DNA of 7,737 nucleotides, from positions 1 through 7,737 of the forward strand of contig CAJTNY010000045.1 of assembly GCA_910577875.1 (NCBI GenBank). The letters run 5' to 3'. The position numbers and the translations under genes are program-made. Shown piece after piece: positions 1 to 5,398 of this stretch; positions within the stretch are counted from its first letter, which is position 1, and every line of letters begins with the position of its first letter. The notes beneath the pieces were generated by a model, which saw only the letters and a program-made list of their open reading frames with translations, ran no database searches and had not been told where the DNA came from. This DNA is from an uncultured Christensenella sp. Its GTDB lineage: Bacteria; Bacillota; Clostridia; Christensenellales; Borkfalkiaceae.

Positions 1-569
1 GCTATAGGCATCTTAAATGTTGCTAATATTTTATTATACAAGGAACTTTCTTTATTAATTTTTATAGAAAATTGATTTTTAATAGTAGCTATGCATGTAT
101 GCGCATCGTCAATTATAATATTATCAATATTTATATTATTTGCTTTACGCATTCCAAAAGCCGATTTCCCATTTACTAGTTCATTCGCATTAATAAGCAA
201 AATATAATTTTTTTGCAAGAAATCCATACTATCCTTATCGGTAGTTACCCTTAACCCTAACTCTGTCGCAGTATTTTTGACCTGTTCTTTCAAGAAATTA
301 TCCGGAACAACATAAATGCTATTCCCACCGTTTTCGTTAGATAAAGATTGCAAAATTAATAATGCAACTAATGTTTTCCCAGCTCCAGTATTCATTTTTA
401 CGATAATATCTTTTTCTTTTCTGATGCTATTCCACTTTGACAACACATCAGACTGAACATCCCAAAGATACTGAAATTTATAGCCACGTTTCAAAGACAT
501 AAACAAATCTTTCGGACTTGTTATATTGCTGGATTTACTGTGCAATTCAACATTAAAATTTAATTTCAT
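1..569 (-). CDS. DEAD/DEAH-box helicase family protein, N-terminal 189 residues (partial)
   Basis: Reading the minus strand from ATG at 569 gives 189 open codons to the window edge, so the C-terminal part is missing. It shows an SF2 helicase N-terminal ATPase lobe: a Q-motif-like stretch (YLWDVQSDVL, about residues 35-44), Walker A (MNTGAGKT, 59-66, with K65), a motif Ia-like strand (IYVVPD, 85-90) and Walker B (IIIDDAH, 151-157). DDAH replaces the usual DEAH/DExH box. The start is firm: GGAGGG at 576-581 lies 6 bases upstream. The gene follows the XRE gene by 64 bases on the same strand, with no terminator or clear promoter between, so they are probably co-transcribed. From memory it resembles a helicase family annotated only as DEAD/DEAH box helicase in Bacillota and Actinobacteria. 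A role in defence is inference from its place in a mobile element; the substrate is unknown. Confidence 0.85.
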   Translation of the reverse strand, partial: MKLNFNVELHSKSSNITSPKDLFMSLKRGYKFQYLWDVQSDVLSKWNSIRKEKDIIVKMNTGAGKTLVALLILQSLSNENGGNSIYVVPDNFLKEQVKNTATELGLRVTTDKDSMDFLQKNYILLINANELVNGKSAFGMRKANNINIDNIIIDDAHTCIATIKNQFSIKINKESSLYNKILATFKMPI

Positions 570-633
570 ATTATTCCCTCCAAATTAACTTCATGACTTT
601 TTTATAATTACTGCTTCCTGCTTTTATTCTCAA

Positions 634-1275
634 TTACATTTCTAACAAATCTTCCATAGTACAGCCCAATACTTTTGCTAAACAATATAATGATTCAGCC
701 TGCGCTTTATTTATATCCTTTTTGCGTTGCTCATACATCTGAATGGATCGTAGACCAACGCCAGCCATTTCGGCAAGTTCTCGTTGTGAACAACCGTATG
801 CGGTTCGTATGCGTTTTAAGTTTGTTTCTGGATACGCCTTGCGAATTTTATCATCCATTACTTCCGCAAACTTTTCTTCACTTGCTTCATGCAACATTGG
901 ATACAGGCTTAATATTTCATCAAAAGGCACTGCTCTAAATATACTTGCGTACTTACGTGATGACCACCACTGATAATAGCAAGTCGCCCAGCCGCACCAA
1001 TATTCAGCAGTCCTCTCATATCGCTCTCGTGGCGAAGTATTCAATTCTTTGCCGGTAATTTCATTTACACACTCAACCACAATTTCTATTCCACTTTTAC
1101 CTGAAATGCAACTTACATCTCCATTCTCGATTTTCTTACACACCGTGCTCGTTGCAAACATTTTTACAAACTCCGCGCCGGCAATTTTGCAATCGTTAAT
1201 AGCATAGTCAAAAGCGTCGCCAATTTTGTCCATTAAGCTATTAAGTTGTGATTCCGAATACGATCTTATTTTCAT
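634..1275 (-). CDS. XRE-family HTH regulator with a C-terminal DNA-binding domain (213 aa)
   Basis: The C-terminal part (about residues 152-210) is a clear Cro/C1-type helix-turn-helix: NLKRIRTAYGCSQRELAEMAGVGLRSIQMYEQRKKDINKA in outline, with SQRELAEMAGV as helices 2-3. The first 150 residues form a cytosolic helical domain with a Trp/Tyr-rich centre (EYWCGWATCYYQWW, 91-104). HTH at the C-terminus behind such a domain matches a Clostridia family I recall next to small DUF-type or toxin-like genes; that link is memory, not shown here. An in-frame TTG at 1311 would add 12 residues, but that stretch is the promoter itself (TTGACT, 17 bases, TATAAT), so ATG at 1275 is chosen. No SD precedes it, and the predicted transcript starts on the ATG. 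It probably autoregulates and co-transcribes the helicase downstream. Exact role, repressor or antitoxin-like partner, is open. Confidence 0.85.
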   Translation of the reverse strand: MKIRSYSESQLNSLMDKIGDAFDYAINDCKIAGAEFVKMFATSTVCKKIENGDVSCISGKSGIEIVVECVNEITGKELNTSPRERYERTAEYWCGWATCYYQWWSSRKYASIFRAVPFDEILSLYPMLHEASEEKFAEVMDDKIRKAYPETNLKRIRTAYGCSQRELAEMAGVGLRSIQMYEQRKKDINKAQAESLYCLAKVLGCTMEDLLEM

Positions 1276-1282
1276 AAAAATT

Positions 1283-1311
1283 ATTATATCATACAATGCA
1301 ATATTAGTCAA
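1283..1311 (-). promoter_or_regulatory. Promoter of the XRE-helicase operon, predicted leaderless
   Basis: On the minus strand, TTGACT (1306-1311) and TATAAT (1283-1288) are separated by exactly 17 bases, with a TG one base before the -10 (extended -10). The expected transcription start, 7-8 bases after the -10, falls on or next to the A of the ATG at 1275. No Shine-Dalgarno sequence fits in the remaining 7 bases. Confidence 0.85.
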
Positions 1312-1326
1312 TATTTTACAAAAAAT

Positions 1327-1344
1327 ATATCACCAAAGTGATAT
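1327..1344. promoter_or_regulatory. Candidate operator: perfect 7-bp inverted repeat ATATCAC-CAAA-GTGATAT
   Basis: The arms 1327-1333 and 1338-1344 are perfectly complementary around CAAA. The site lies 15 bases upstream of the -35 of the XRE promoter, centred near -60 relative to its predicted start. Dyads of this kind are typical XRE binding sites, so autoregulation is a reasonable guess. Binding is not shown by the sequence. Confidence 0.45.
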
Positions 1345-1380
1345 TGCATTAAGGTTATGTTTCTAACAATCATTCAACCC

Positions 1381-1404
1381 AAAAAGGCGGGTTTCCCGCT
1401 TTTT
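1381..1404. terminator. Bidirectional rho-independent terminator-like hairpin
   Basis: GCGGG (1387-1391) and CCCGC (1395-1399) pair around TTT, flanked by AAAAA on the left and TTTTT on the right, with a G-T pair between. It has the A-tract/stem/T-tract form of a terminator on either strand. Both annotated promoters nearby point away from it, so no gene in the window obviously uses it. It may end read-through transcription or an unrecognised small RNA. Confidence 0.6.
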
Positions 1405-1410
1405 ACCCTT

Positions 1411-1435
1411 GAAGTTGGGAAAATATACCAACTTC
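1411..1435. repeat. Perfect 8-bp inverted repeat (hairpin GAAGTTGG / CCAACTTC)
   Basis: The arms 1411-1418 and 1428-1435 are perfectly complementary around a 9-base AT-rich loop. It lies 6 bases from the terminator-like hairpin at 1381-1404 and close to another short hairpin at 1449-1464, so the region holds a row of three. No coding frame of note covers it. Confidence 0.55.
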
Positions 1436-1448
1436 CTTAACCTGCTTA

Positions 1449-1464
1449 GGCATCGAAAAATGCC
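1449..1464. repeat. Short inverted repeat GGCAT-CGAAAA-ATGCC
   Basis: Five perfect base pairs around a 6-base loop make this the third hairpin in the divergent intergenic region. On its own it could be chance; its spacing with the two neighbouring hairpins is why it is listed. Confidence 0.35.
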
Positions 1465-1530
1465 ACAATTTTGGGATGTTTTGGTGCATTATTCCGAGGC
1501 TGTAAAATAGTTAAAAATTTTTTCTATTAG

Positions 1531-1563
1531 TGACAGATTCTGTCAACAATAGTATGGTATAAT
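1531..1563 (+). promoter_or_regulatory. Extended -10 promoter with overlapping dyad for the region-4 regulator gene
   Basis: TATAAT at 1558-1563 is preceded by TGG, giving a full extended -10 (TGnTATAAT). No good -35 stands 16-18 bases upstream. Instead a perfect dyad, TGACAG-ATT-CTGTCA (1531-1545), covers that region and could bind an activator or repressor. The predicted start, 7 bases after the -10, is the A of the ATG at 1570, so the mRNA is predicted leaderless. Confidence 0.75.
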
Positions 1564-1569
1564 AAGCGC

Positions 1570-2595
1570 ATGGATAAATTGGCGTACCATCTGAATAAAA
1601 AGAAAAAACCGGCGAAAACCGAAGGTAAATTTTTATACTACTATTCGTGCAACTCGAAAGGAAAACCGAACTTTCGTATCGGAGACAAAAAGTATATTGA
1701 GATAGAAGTTACGGAAAAAGAATGGGAAGCTCTGCGCGAGTTGGATCTATTCGAGTATAACAACGAGCATAAATCGTATCGGCATAACGAGCGGCTTCCG
1801 GATGATGATGAGCGGTTGTCGCGTAGCGAGCAGAAAAAGTGGACGGACAAAGATATTCCGTTCTCCACCGTTTCCAACGAACGGATAGACAGACTTCGGG
1901 CATTAAGCACCCTAACGCTGCAAGAGCGAAACGTGTATTGCTTATCGGTAGATGACGGATTGTTACAAAGGGACATAGCCGAGGAGCTTGGCGTAACGCA
2001 AGGCGCGGTGTCGGCTACTTTTAATCGGGCGCGGCGAAAATTGGACGCTTTCGATTTGAGTGCGGACAATACGCCGGACGATATTGTATGGAAGTTATGG
2101 CAAATCTTTATGCGGGATTGGGAGCTCCCCGACTTTCTTGACGTTGAGATTGAATTTGTTATCAGAGGGCTGTTCAACACTCTGTTGCCGTTTATAAATT
2201 GGTTTTACAGCATTGGCGAACTGTGTCGTTACATATTGCGCTACTATCTGTTTAACGAAGATAAAATCGGCAACAACATAGAGCAATATCTTGCGAACGC
2301 ATCACCCAAAGAGCAAAAATATTTCACAAACTATTATTCCGAGCAACCGCTCATTATACAAGGCGTCTACGTTCGATTGTGCATGGAAATAAAGCGCCGC
2401 GAAGCAAACAGCTTGACGGACAGTCACAAAGCCGTGAACGGCATTTATACCGCCGTATCGAAGATTGCCAAGCGGTTGGATATTTCCGTAGAGGAGTGCC
2501 TTACGCAAAGACTGTACCCTTTCCTTGCGGAAAAACGTAGCAAACGGTTAAAAGCATTTTATAAGTATTACGCTGGCAAAAAATTATCGGTATAA
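1570..2595 (+). CDS. Sigma-70 region-4-like HTH protein with an uncharacterised C-terminal half (341 aa)
   Basis: Residues about 112-158 (LTLQERNVYCLSVDDGLLQRDIAEELGVTQGAVSATFNRARRKL) have the form of a sigma-70 region 4 / sigma-4-type HTH: LxxxER at the front, DIAEELGVTQGAVS as the recognition HTH and a basic RARRKL tail. The N-terminus is lysine-rich, followed by a strand-rich segment (KYIEIEVTEKEWEALREL, 41-58) like that of region-4 proteins of Firmicutes conjugative elements. No region 2 is visible, so it is probably not a complete sigma factor but a DNA-binding transcription regulator. The second half (about 170-341) is helical, rich in aromatic residues and lysine, and I do not recognise it. 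The ATG at 1570 is the only ATG in the first 180 codons and has no SD; the promoter places transcription start on it. A terminator at 2704-2735 follows. Confidence 0.7.
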   Translation: MDKLAYHLNKKKKPAKTEGKFLYYYSCNSKGKPNFRIGDKKYIEIEVTEKEWEALRELDLFEYNNEHKSYRHNERLPDDDERLSRSEQKKWTDKDIPFSTVSNERIDRLRALSTLTLQERNVYCLSVDDGLLQRDIAEELGVTQGAVSATFNRARRKLDAFDLSADNTPDDIVWKLWQIFMRDWELPDFLDVEIEFVIRGLFNTLLPFINWFYSIGELCRYILRYYLFNEDKIGNNIEQYLANASPKEQKYFTNYYSEQPLIIQGVYVRLCMEIKRREANSLTDSHKAVNGIYTAVSKIAKRLDISVEECLTQRLYPFLAEKRSKRLKAFYKYYAGKKLSV

Positions 2596-2604
2596 AAAAA
2601 TTAT

Positions 2605-2631
2605 TTGGAAATTTTTTTTCACCGATATAAT
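2605..2631 (+). promoter_or_regulatory. Possible promoter for the Mob-like gene
   Basis: TATAAT at 2626-2631 is a consensus -10. The nearest -35-like hexamer, TTGGAA at 2605-2610, matches four of six consensus bases with a short 15-base spacer. A terminator (2704-2735) lies between this and the Mob-like gene, so transcription from here would have to read through it. Confidence 0.35.
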
Positions 2632-2703
2632 ATTTTAGGCATTTTCGCGGCTTATAAATAGAAGGGGCAAAAACTTAATATTTATCGAACAGATAATTTA
2701 AGG

Positions 2704-2735
2704 TCGGCTTTCGGACAGAGAGCCGATTTTGTTTT
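2704..2735 (+). terminator. Rho-independent terminator after the region-4 regulator gene
   Basis: TCGGCTTTC (2704-2712) pairs with GAGAGCCGA (2718-2726), nine pairs including one G-U, around GGACA. TTTTGTTTTT follows. It lies about 110 bases after the regulator stop and 16 bases before the SD of the next gene, so it could also act as an attenuator for that gene. Confidence 0.75.
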
Positions 2736-2750
2736 TCTTCAAAATCTAAA

Positions 2751-2769
2751 AAGGAGGTGAACGAACATA
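2751..2769 (+). promoter_or_regulatory. Very strong Shine-Dalgarno placed before an ATA start codon
   Basis: AAGGAGGTGA (2751-2760) matches the complement of the 16S rRNA 3' end over ten bases. Nine bases after its AAGGAGG core stands ATA (2767-2769), in frame with the long open frame to 3549. No ATG, GTG or TTG lies at a usable distance. The first alternative is a TTG at 2857, 30 codons in, with no good SD. The sequence between encodes plausible protein (GFYGNHDYSWLLPRDKHATI). Confidence 0.65.
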
Positions 2770-3549
2770 GGATTTTACGGCAACCACGATTATTCTTGGC
2801 TATTACCACGTGACAAACACGCAACAATTTCCGTAATCACGTTTAGGCAACAAGATTTGCCCGCACAGGACAATTACCTTGTAGAAGCACAGACGGAACA
2901 CGCTGTACGCTGGCTGAAACGAAAAACCGGCATATTTCAAACCGAGATTGCCGAAACGATTAAAACGCTGAATGCGCAATACCATCCGCGCGGAAGGAAT
3001 AAAGTTATGGAGTGTTTGCAATTCGGCGGCAATCACGAGTTTTGGCACGACTTTCCCGACGAGGAAGAAATTGTAGCATACTTCCGGCATTGCTATGACT
3101 TTGCCGTAAAGTATATAGGTTTTCTGAAAACAGATAAGAACATTATCTGTGCTTTAACCGTTACCGAGCCGAACAGGCGAAATCTTTTCTTGTACTATTT
3201 GCCCGTAACGGACAAATGGAGAGTAAAAGCAATGAGCAACTACAAAAGCGAAAACGGAAACAAACTGCAAAAACGCGATGAGAGCGGAAATCCTATTTAT
3301 AAAACAAGACGGTTTATAACCGCACCGCTTTTATGCCATTCCGAGTTTTGGAAACAACGCGGCGAAGAAATGTCCTACTCCGTTTTGCAAGAATGCTTTT
3401 ACCAGGAAATATCCAAGCGTTACGGCGCAAAGCGCGGCGAAAGCACGTCTCTGCTTAAATACACTACTCCCGAGCAGGCAATACGTTTTAATAGATGTAA
3501 AAACGACGAGTACGATATTTTCAAGAATCCGAAAGGAATCTGGGTGTAA
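2767..3549 (+). CDS. Mob/Pre (plasmid recombination/mobilisation)-like protein with degenerate catalytic motif; apparent AUA start (260 aa)
   Basis: The C-terminal pattern, FYQEISKRYGAKRGES (about 211-226) after a block reading TAPLLCHSEFWKQRGEEM, matches the 'FYxxVxKxYGLxRGE' signature of Mob/Pre (MobV-type) proteins. The central stretch ALTVTEPNRRNLFLYYLPV (129-147) sits where those enzymes carry HxDExTPHxH. The acidic E134 and P135 remain, but all metal-binding histidines are gone. NKVMECLQF (78-86) corresponds to the family's central strand. It is short for a relaxase (often 300-500 residues). It may therefore bind oriT or a replication origin without cutting, or be a decayed paralogue. 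The start is chosen at ATA 2767 because a ten-base SD precedes it; TTG at 2857 would give 230 residues. A replication-initiator role cannot be excluded. It sits between the region-4 regulator and the RHH gene. Confidence 0.6.
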   Translation: MGFYGNHDYSWLLPRDKHATISVITFRQQDLPAQDNYLVEAQTEHAVRWLKRKTGIFQTEIAETIKTLNAQYHPRGRNKVMECLQFGGNHEFWHDFPDEEEIVAYFRHCYDFAVKYIGFLKTDKNIICALTVTEPNRRNLFLYYLPVTDKWRVKAMSNYKSENGNKLQKRDESGNPIYKTRRFITAPLLCHSEFWKQRGEEMSYSVLQECFYQEISKRYGAKRGESTSLLKYTTPEQAIRFNRCKNDEYDIFKNPKGIWV

Positions 3550-3553
3550 CCTA

Positions 3554-3590
3554 TTGACGCAACGCAAAAAATATGATATAGTATATATAC
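3554..3590 (+). promoter_or_regulatory. Strong promoter before the RHH gene, with a palindrome at the start site
   Basis: TTGACG (3554-3559) and TATAGT (3577-3582) are 17 bases apart, with TG one base before the -10. Overlapping the last two bases of the -10 and the likely start site is the perfect 10-bp palindrome GTATATATAC (3581-3590). An RHH protein could bind it to repress its own gene. The promoter may also serve the small split gene and the integrase downstream. Confidence 0.8.
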
Positions 3591-3615
3591 GATAAACATA
3601 TTTTACGAGGTTCTT

Positions 3616-3891
3616 ATGGTAACACGCAAAGAAAACACTCCTCAACGAATTGCAAACCGCAAATATGAGGAAAAGAACAAAGAGAAAAGAAAAGCGACAA
3701 GTGGAAATTTTCAGACGATGATACCGCGTGAGCTTTTTGAGAAAATCAATGCGTTCTTGAAAGAATACGGTCATACCAAAGTTGAGCTAATTCAAGCCGG
3801 TTATGAGGAACTGCTTGCGCGGCACGATACCGACTTTGCAAAGCTCAAAGACGGATATGACGACTTTTTCGAGAGCGAATTGAAAAATTAA
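3616..3891 (+). CDS. Ribbon-helix-helix (CopG/Arc-like) DNA-binding protein (91 aa)
   Basis: A lysine/arginine-rich N-terminus (1-30) is followed by a typical ribbon-helix-helix: strand NFQTMIP (about 31-37), helix RELFEKINAFLKEYG (38-52), turn H-T-K, helix VELIQAGYEELLARH (56-70). An acidic tail ends the protein (DGYDDFFESELKN). RHH proteins bind operator DNA as dimers through the paired strands. Beside Mob-like genes they usually control copy number or transfer genes; here that role is inferred. GAGG (3607-3610) stands 5 bases before the ATG and supports the start. The leader is about 27 bases from the predicted transcript start. No terminator follows; an 11-bp hairpin lies at 3910-3950 and the next reading frame starts at 3985. 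Confidence 0.8.
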   Translation: MVTRKENTPQRIANRKYEEKNKEKRKATSGNFQTMIPRELFEKINAFLKEYGHTKVELIQAGYEELLARHDTDFAKLKDGYDDFFESELKN

Positions 3892-3909
3892 TAATTTTAT
3901 GCTAATCCG

Positions 3910-3950
3910 AATATTGCCCGACAAAACGAACAGTTGCGGCGGGCGGTATT
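3910..3950 (+). other. Long intergenic hairpin (11-bp stem) of unknown role
   Basis: AATATTGCCCG (3910-3920) pairs fully with CGGGCGGTATT (3940-3950), including two G-U pairs in the plus-strand RNA, around a 19-base loop that may form a small AAC/GTT stem. It lacks a T-tract on either strand, so it is not a standard terminator. It could be an RNA processing or regulatory structure before the small gene at 3985, or a DNA site such as an oriT-type hairpin. Confidence 0.5.
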
Positions 3951-3984
3951 AAAAAAATATTTTAAAAGGAGGACAAAGCTATAA

Positions 3985-4233
3985 ATGATGAGAGAACATA
4001 GTAATCATATGGCGAGAGAACATCTTAGCCGTTCGACAAAGAGAACATAGTATGTCGTAGCACTAAAACAAGGAGATTTGACAGATCAAGAAATTGATGC
4101 AATTATTCAGACAATAAGAACGATGCCCGAAGGGCAAGGCGAACTTGCAAGAACGATATTCAAGGCGGCAGCCGATTCCCTATCACTCAAAAAAGTAGCC
4201 ACGCTCACCAGGCAAGAACCAACCACTTTATAA
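3985..4233 (+). pseudogene. Small 82-codon gene interrupted by an in-frame TAG at codon 22
   Basis: AAGGAGG (3966-3972) precedes ATG-ATG (3985-3990) by 12 bases. The frame reads MMREHSNHMAREHLSRSTKRT, then TAG at 4048-4050, then continues open as YVVALKQGDLTDQEIDAII and on to TAA at 4231-4233. The second part is well-formed helical protein sequence (LTDQEIDAIIQTIRTMPEG, then ARTIFKAAADSLSLKKVAT). No convincing separate start exists for it: TTG at 4078 follows AGGAG by only 2 bases. The simplest reading is a one-base nonsense mutation, for example CAG to TAG. Stop read-through or a sequencing error would look the same. I do not recognise the product. Between an RHH gene and an integrase, an excisionase-like or accessory role is possible but unsupported. 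Confidence 0.55.
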
Positions 4234-4249
4234 AACAAACAACAATCGC

Positions 4250-4265
4250 AAAACGGGCCGGTTTT
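4250..4265. repeat. Near-perfect 16-bp palindrome just upstream of the integrase
   Basis: AAAACGGGCCGGTTTT is symmetric except for one central mismatched pair (G-G at the sixth position). It overlaps the alternative TTG start at 4264 and could be an operator for the integrase gene. There is no functional evidence. Confidence 0.3.
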
Positions 4266-4293
4266 GAGGTTTACCGAAAAGGAGATTTCAAAA

Positions 4294-5301
4294 ATGCCCG
4301 CATCATTCAAACAAGAATTCAGAATACAAGGCTGCACAGCGCATATCAGAAAGCGTCAGAGCGGCAAGAACACGTTCGTTTACGAAATTCGTTATCGCAG
4401 AAACGGTTACAACGTAACCGCGGCGGCAAAAACGCTGGAAGCAGCAAAAGAGAAGTTTCTTGTGAACTTAGCCGCGGCGGAAAAGCTGGGTAGCCAAAAG
4501 GACGAAAACAGAATTTCAAACGTGTTTGACGAATTTGCGCAATACTACTTTGAAAAGTTCTATAAGCGCAGAGTCGCGGCGAGCACGTACAAAAACACAA
4601 TGAACCGTTACATCAATCATATTAAGCCCGCATTCGGAATACTGAAGATCAAGTCAATCACACCGCTTATGTGCCAGAACTTACTCGACGACTTGACCGC
4701 GGAGGGCAAATATAAAACCGTGGACGAAATTTATTGCATACTGAACACCATATTCAAAATGGCAATCAAACACGGTCTTATAATGCTTAATCCAGTGGAC
4801 ATAGTATTCCATAAGAAGCACGCGAACGAACATGGTTCGGCGCTGAGTAAAGCCGAAGAGCAATATCTTTTAGAGGAAACAAAAGGCACGCCGTATCAAA
4901 TTATGTTCGCCGTGGCATTGTACACGGGAATGCGCCCTAACGAATATTACAACGCGAAAATAGACGGTAAATTCATTGTAACGGTAAACAGCAAGCGTAA
5001 AAACGGAAAAGTGGAATACAAGAAAATTCCCATCTCCCCTATGCTCGCGCCCTATCTCGAAAACGTGCCGGCGTTAAAATTCTACGTAGCCAACCGATTG
5101 CGTGAAAAATTCCACACCATATTCCCCGACCGAAAACTGTACGACCTACGCACGACTTTTTACACAAGATGCTGTGAATGCGGCGTAGCGGACGCGGCGA
5201 GGGACGAATTTGTGGGACATTCACACGGCGCACTCGGCAACACCTATATGGATTTGTCGGACGAATACCTACTGAAAGAGGCGCAAAAACTCAATTATTA
5301 G
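4294..5301 (+). CDS. int: Tyrosine recombinase / phage-type integrase (335 aa)
   Basis: It catalyses site-specific insertion and excision of the element by a phosphotyrosine intermediate. Domains, counted from ATG 4294: an N-terminal arm-type DNA-binding domain (about 10-60, with TAHIRKRQSG and YEIRYRRNGYN), a SAM-like core-binding domain (75-170) and the catalytic domain (180-335). Visible catalytic residues are R214 (TGMRPNE), K234 (NSKRKNGK), R286 (YDLRTTF), H309 (VGHS) and the nucleophile Y318 (NTYMDL). The box II histidine is Tyr (YDLR), as I recall for this Firmicutes subgroup. Length is normal. GGAG at 4281-4284 lies 9 bases before ATG 4294. An in-frame TTG at 4264 would add ten residues (RFTEKEISK) that look family-like but has no SD. 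Its 3' end faces the tRNA-Pro 3' end, the likely target. Confidence 0.93.
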   Translation: MPASFKQEFRIQGCTAHIRKRQSGKNTFVYEIRYRRNGYNVTAAAKTLEAAKEKFLVNLAAAEKLGSQKDENRISNVFDEFAQYYFEKFYKRRVAASTYKNTMNRYINHIKPAFGILKIKSITPLMCQNLLDDLTAEGKYKTVDEIYCILNTIFKMAIKHGLIMLNPVDIVFHKKHANEHGSALSKAEEQYLLEETKGTPYQIMFAVALYTGMRPNEYYNAKIDGKFIVTVNSKRKNGKVEYKKIPISPMLAPYLENVPALKFYVANRLREKFHTIFPDRKLYDLRTTFYTRCCECGVADAARDEFVGHSHGALGNTYMDLSDEYLLKEAQKLNY

Positions 5302-5321
5302 ACCGAGGGCGGCCCGGATCC

Positions 5322-5340
5322 TGACCCAAAATATGGGTCA
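5322..5340. repeat. Perfect 7-bp inverted repeat TGACCCA / TGGGTCA
   Basis: The arms 5322-5328 and 5334-5340 flank AAATA, 20 bases after the integrase stop. Without a T-tract it is a poor terminator. Its place between the integrase and the presumed attachment site makes it a candidate arm-type binding site for the integrase or excisionase. The rest of 5302-5400 shows no gene. Confidence 0.45.
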
Positions 5341-5398
5341 TAGCGCCGTTTGGGCAAGATTCAGAGGCGAAAAACGTGAAAATAACCATTCGCAAAGT

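Noticed and set aside
1276..1311. Twelve-residue N-terminal extension of the XRE regulator from TTG 1311
   Set aside because: Its first two codons (TTG ACT) are the -35 box and the next ten include the -10. There is no SD, and the conserved-looking protein begins at MKIRSYSESQ.
1541..1546. TTGACA on the minus strand as a promoter for a small RNA ending at 1381
   Set aside because: The position 17 bases downstream is an A-run (AAAAAA) with no TATAAT-like hexamer; the hexamer is already explained as part of the TGACAG/CTGTCA dyad.
1641..2180. 179-codon open frame on the minus strand
   Set aside because: It is antisense to the region-4 regulator, serine/arginine-rich as mirror frames often are, and lacks an SD or promoter.
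3985..4233. TAG reassigned as a sense codon in this organism
   Set aside because: The integrase ends with TAG at a normal family length, and the frame beyond it meets another TAG within about a dozen codons. One interrupted small gene does not support recoding.
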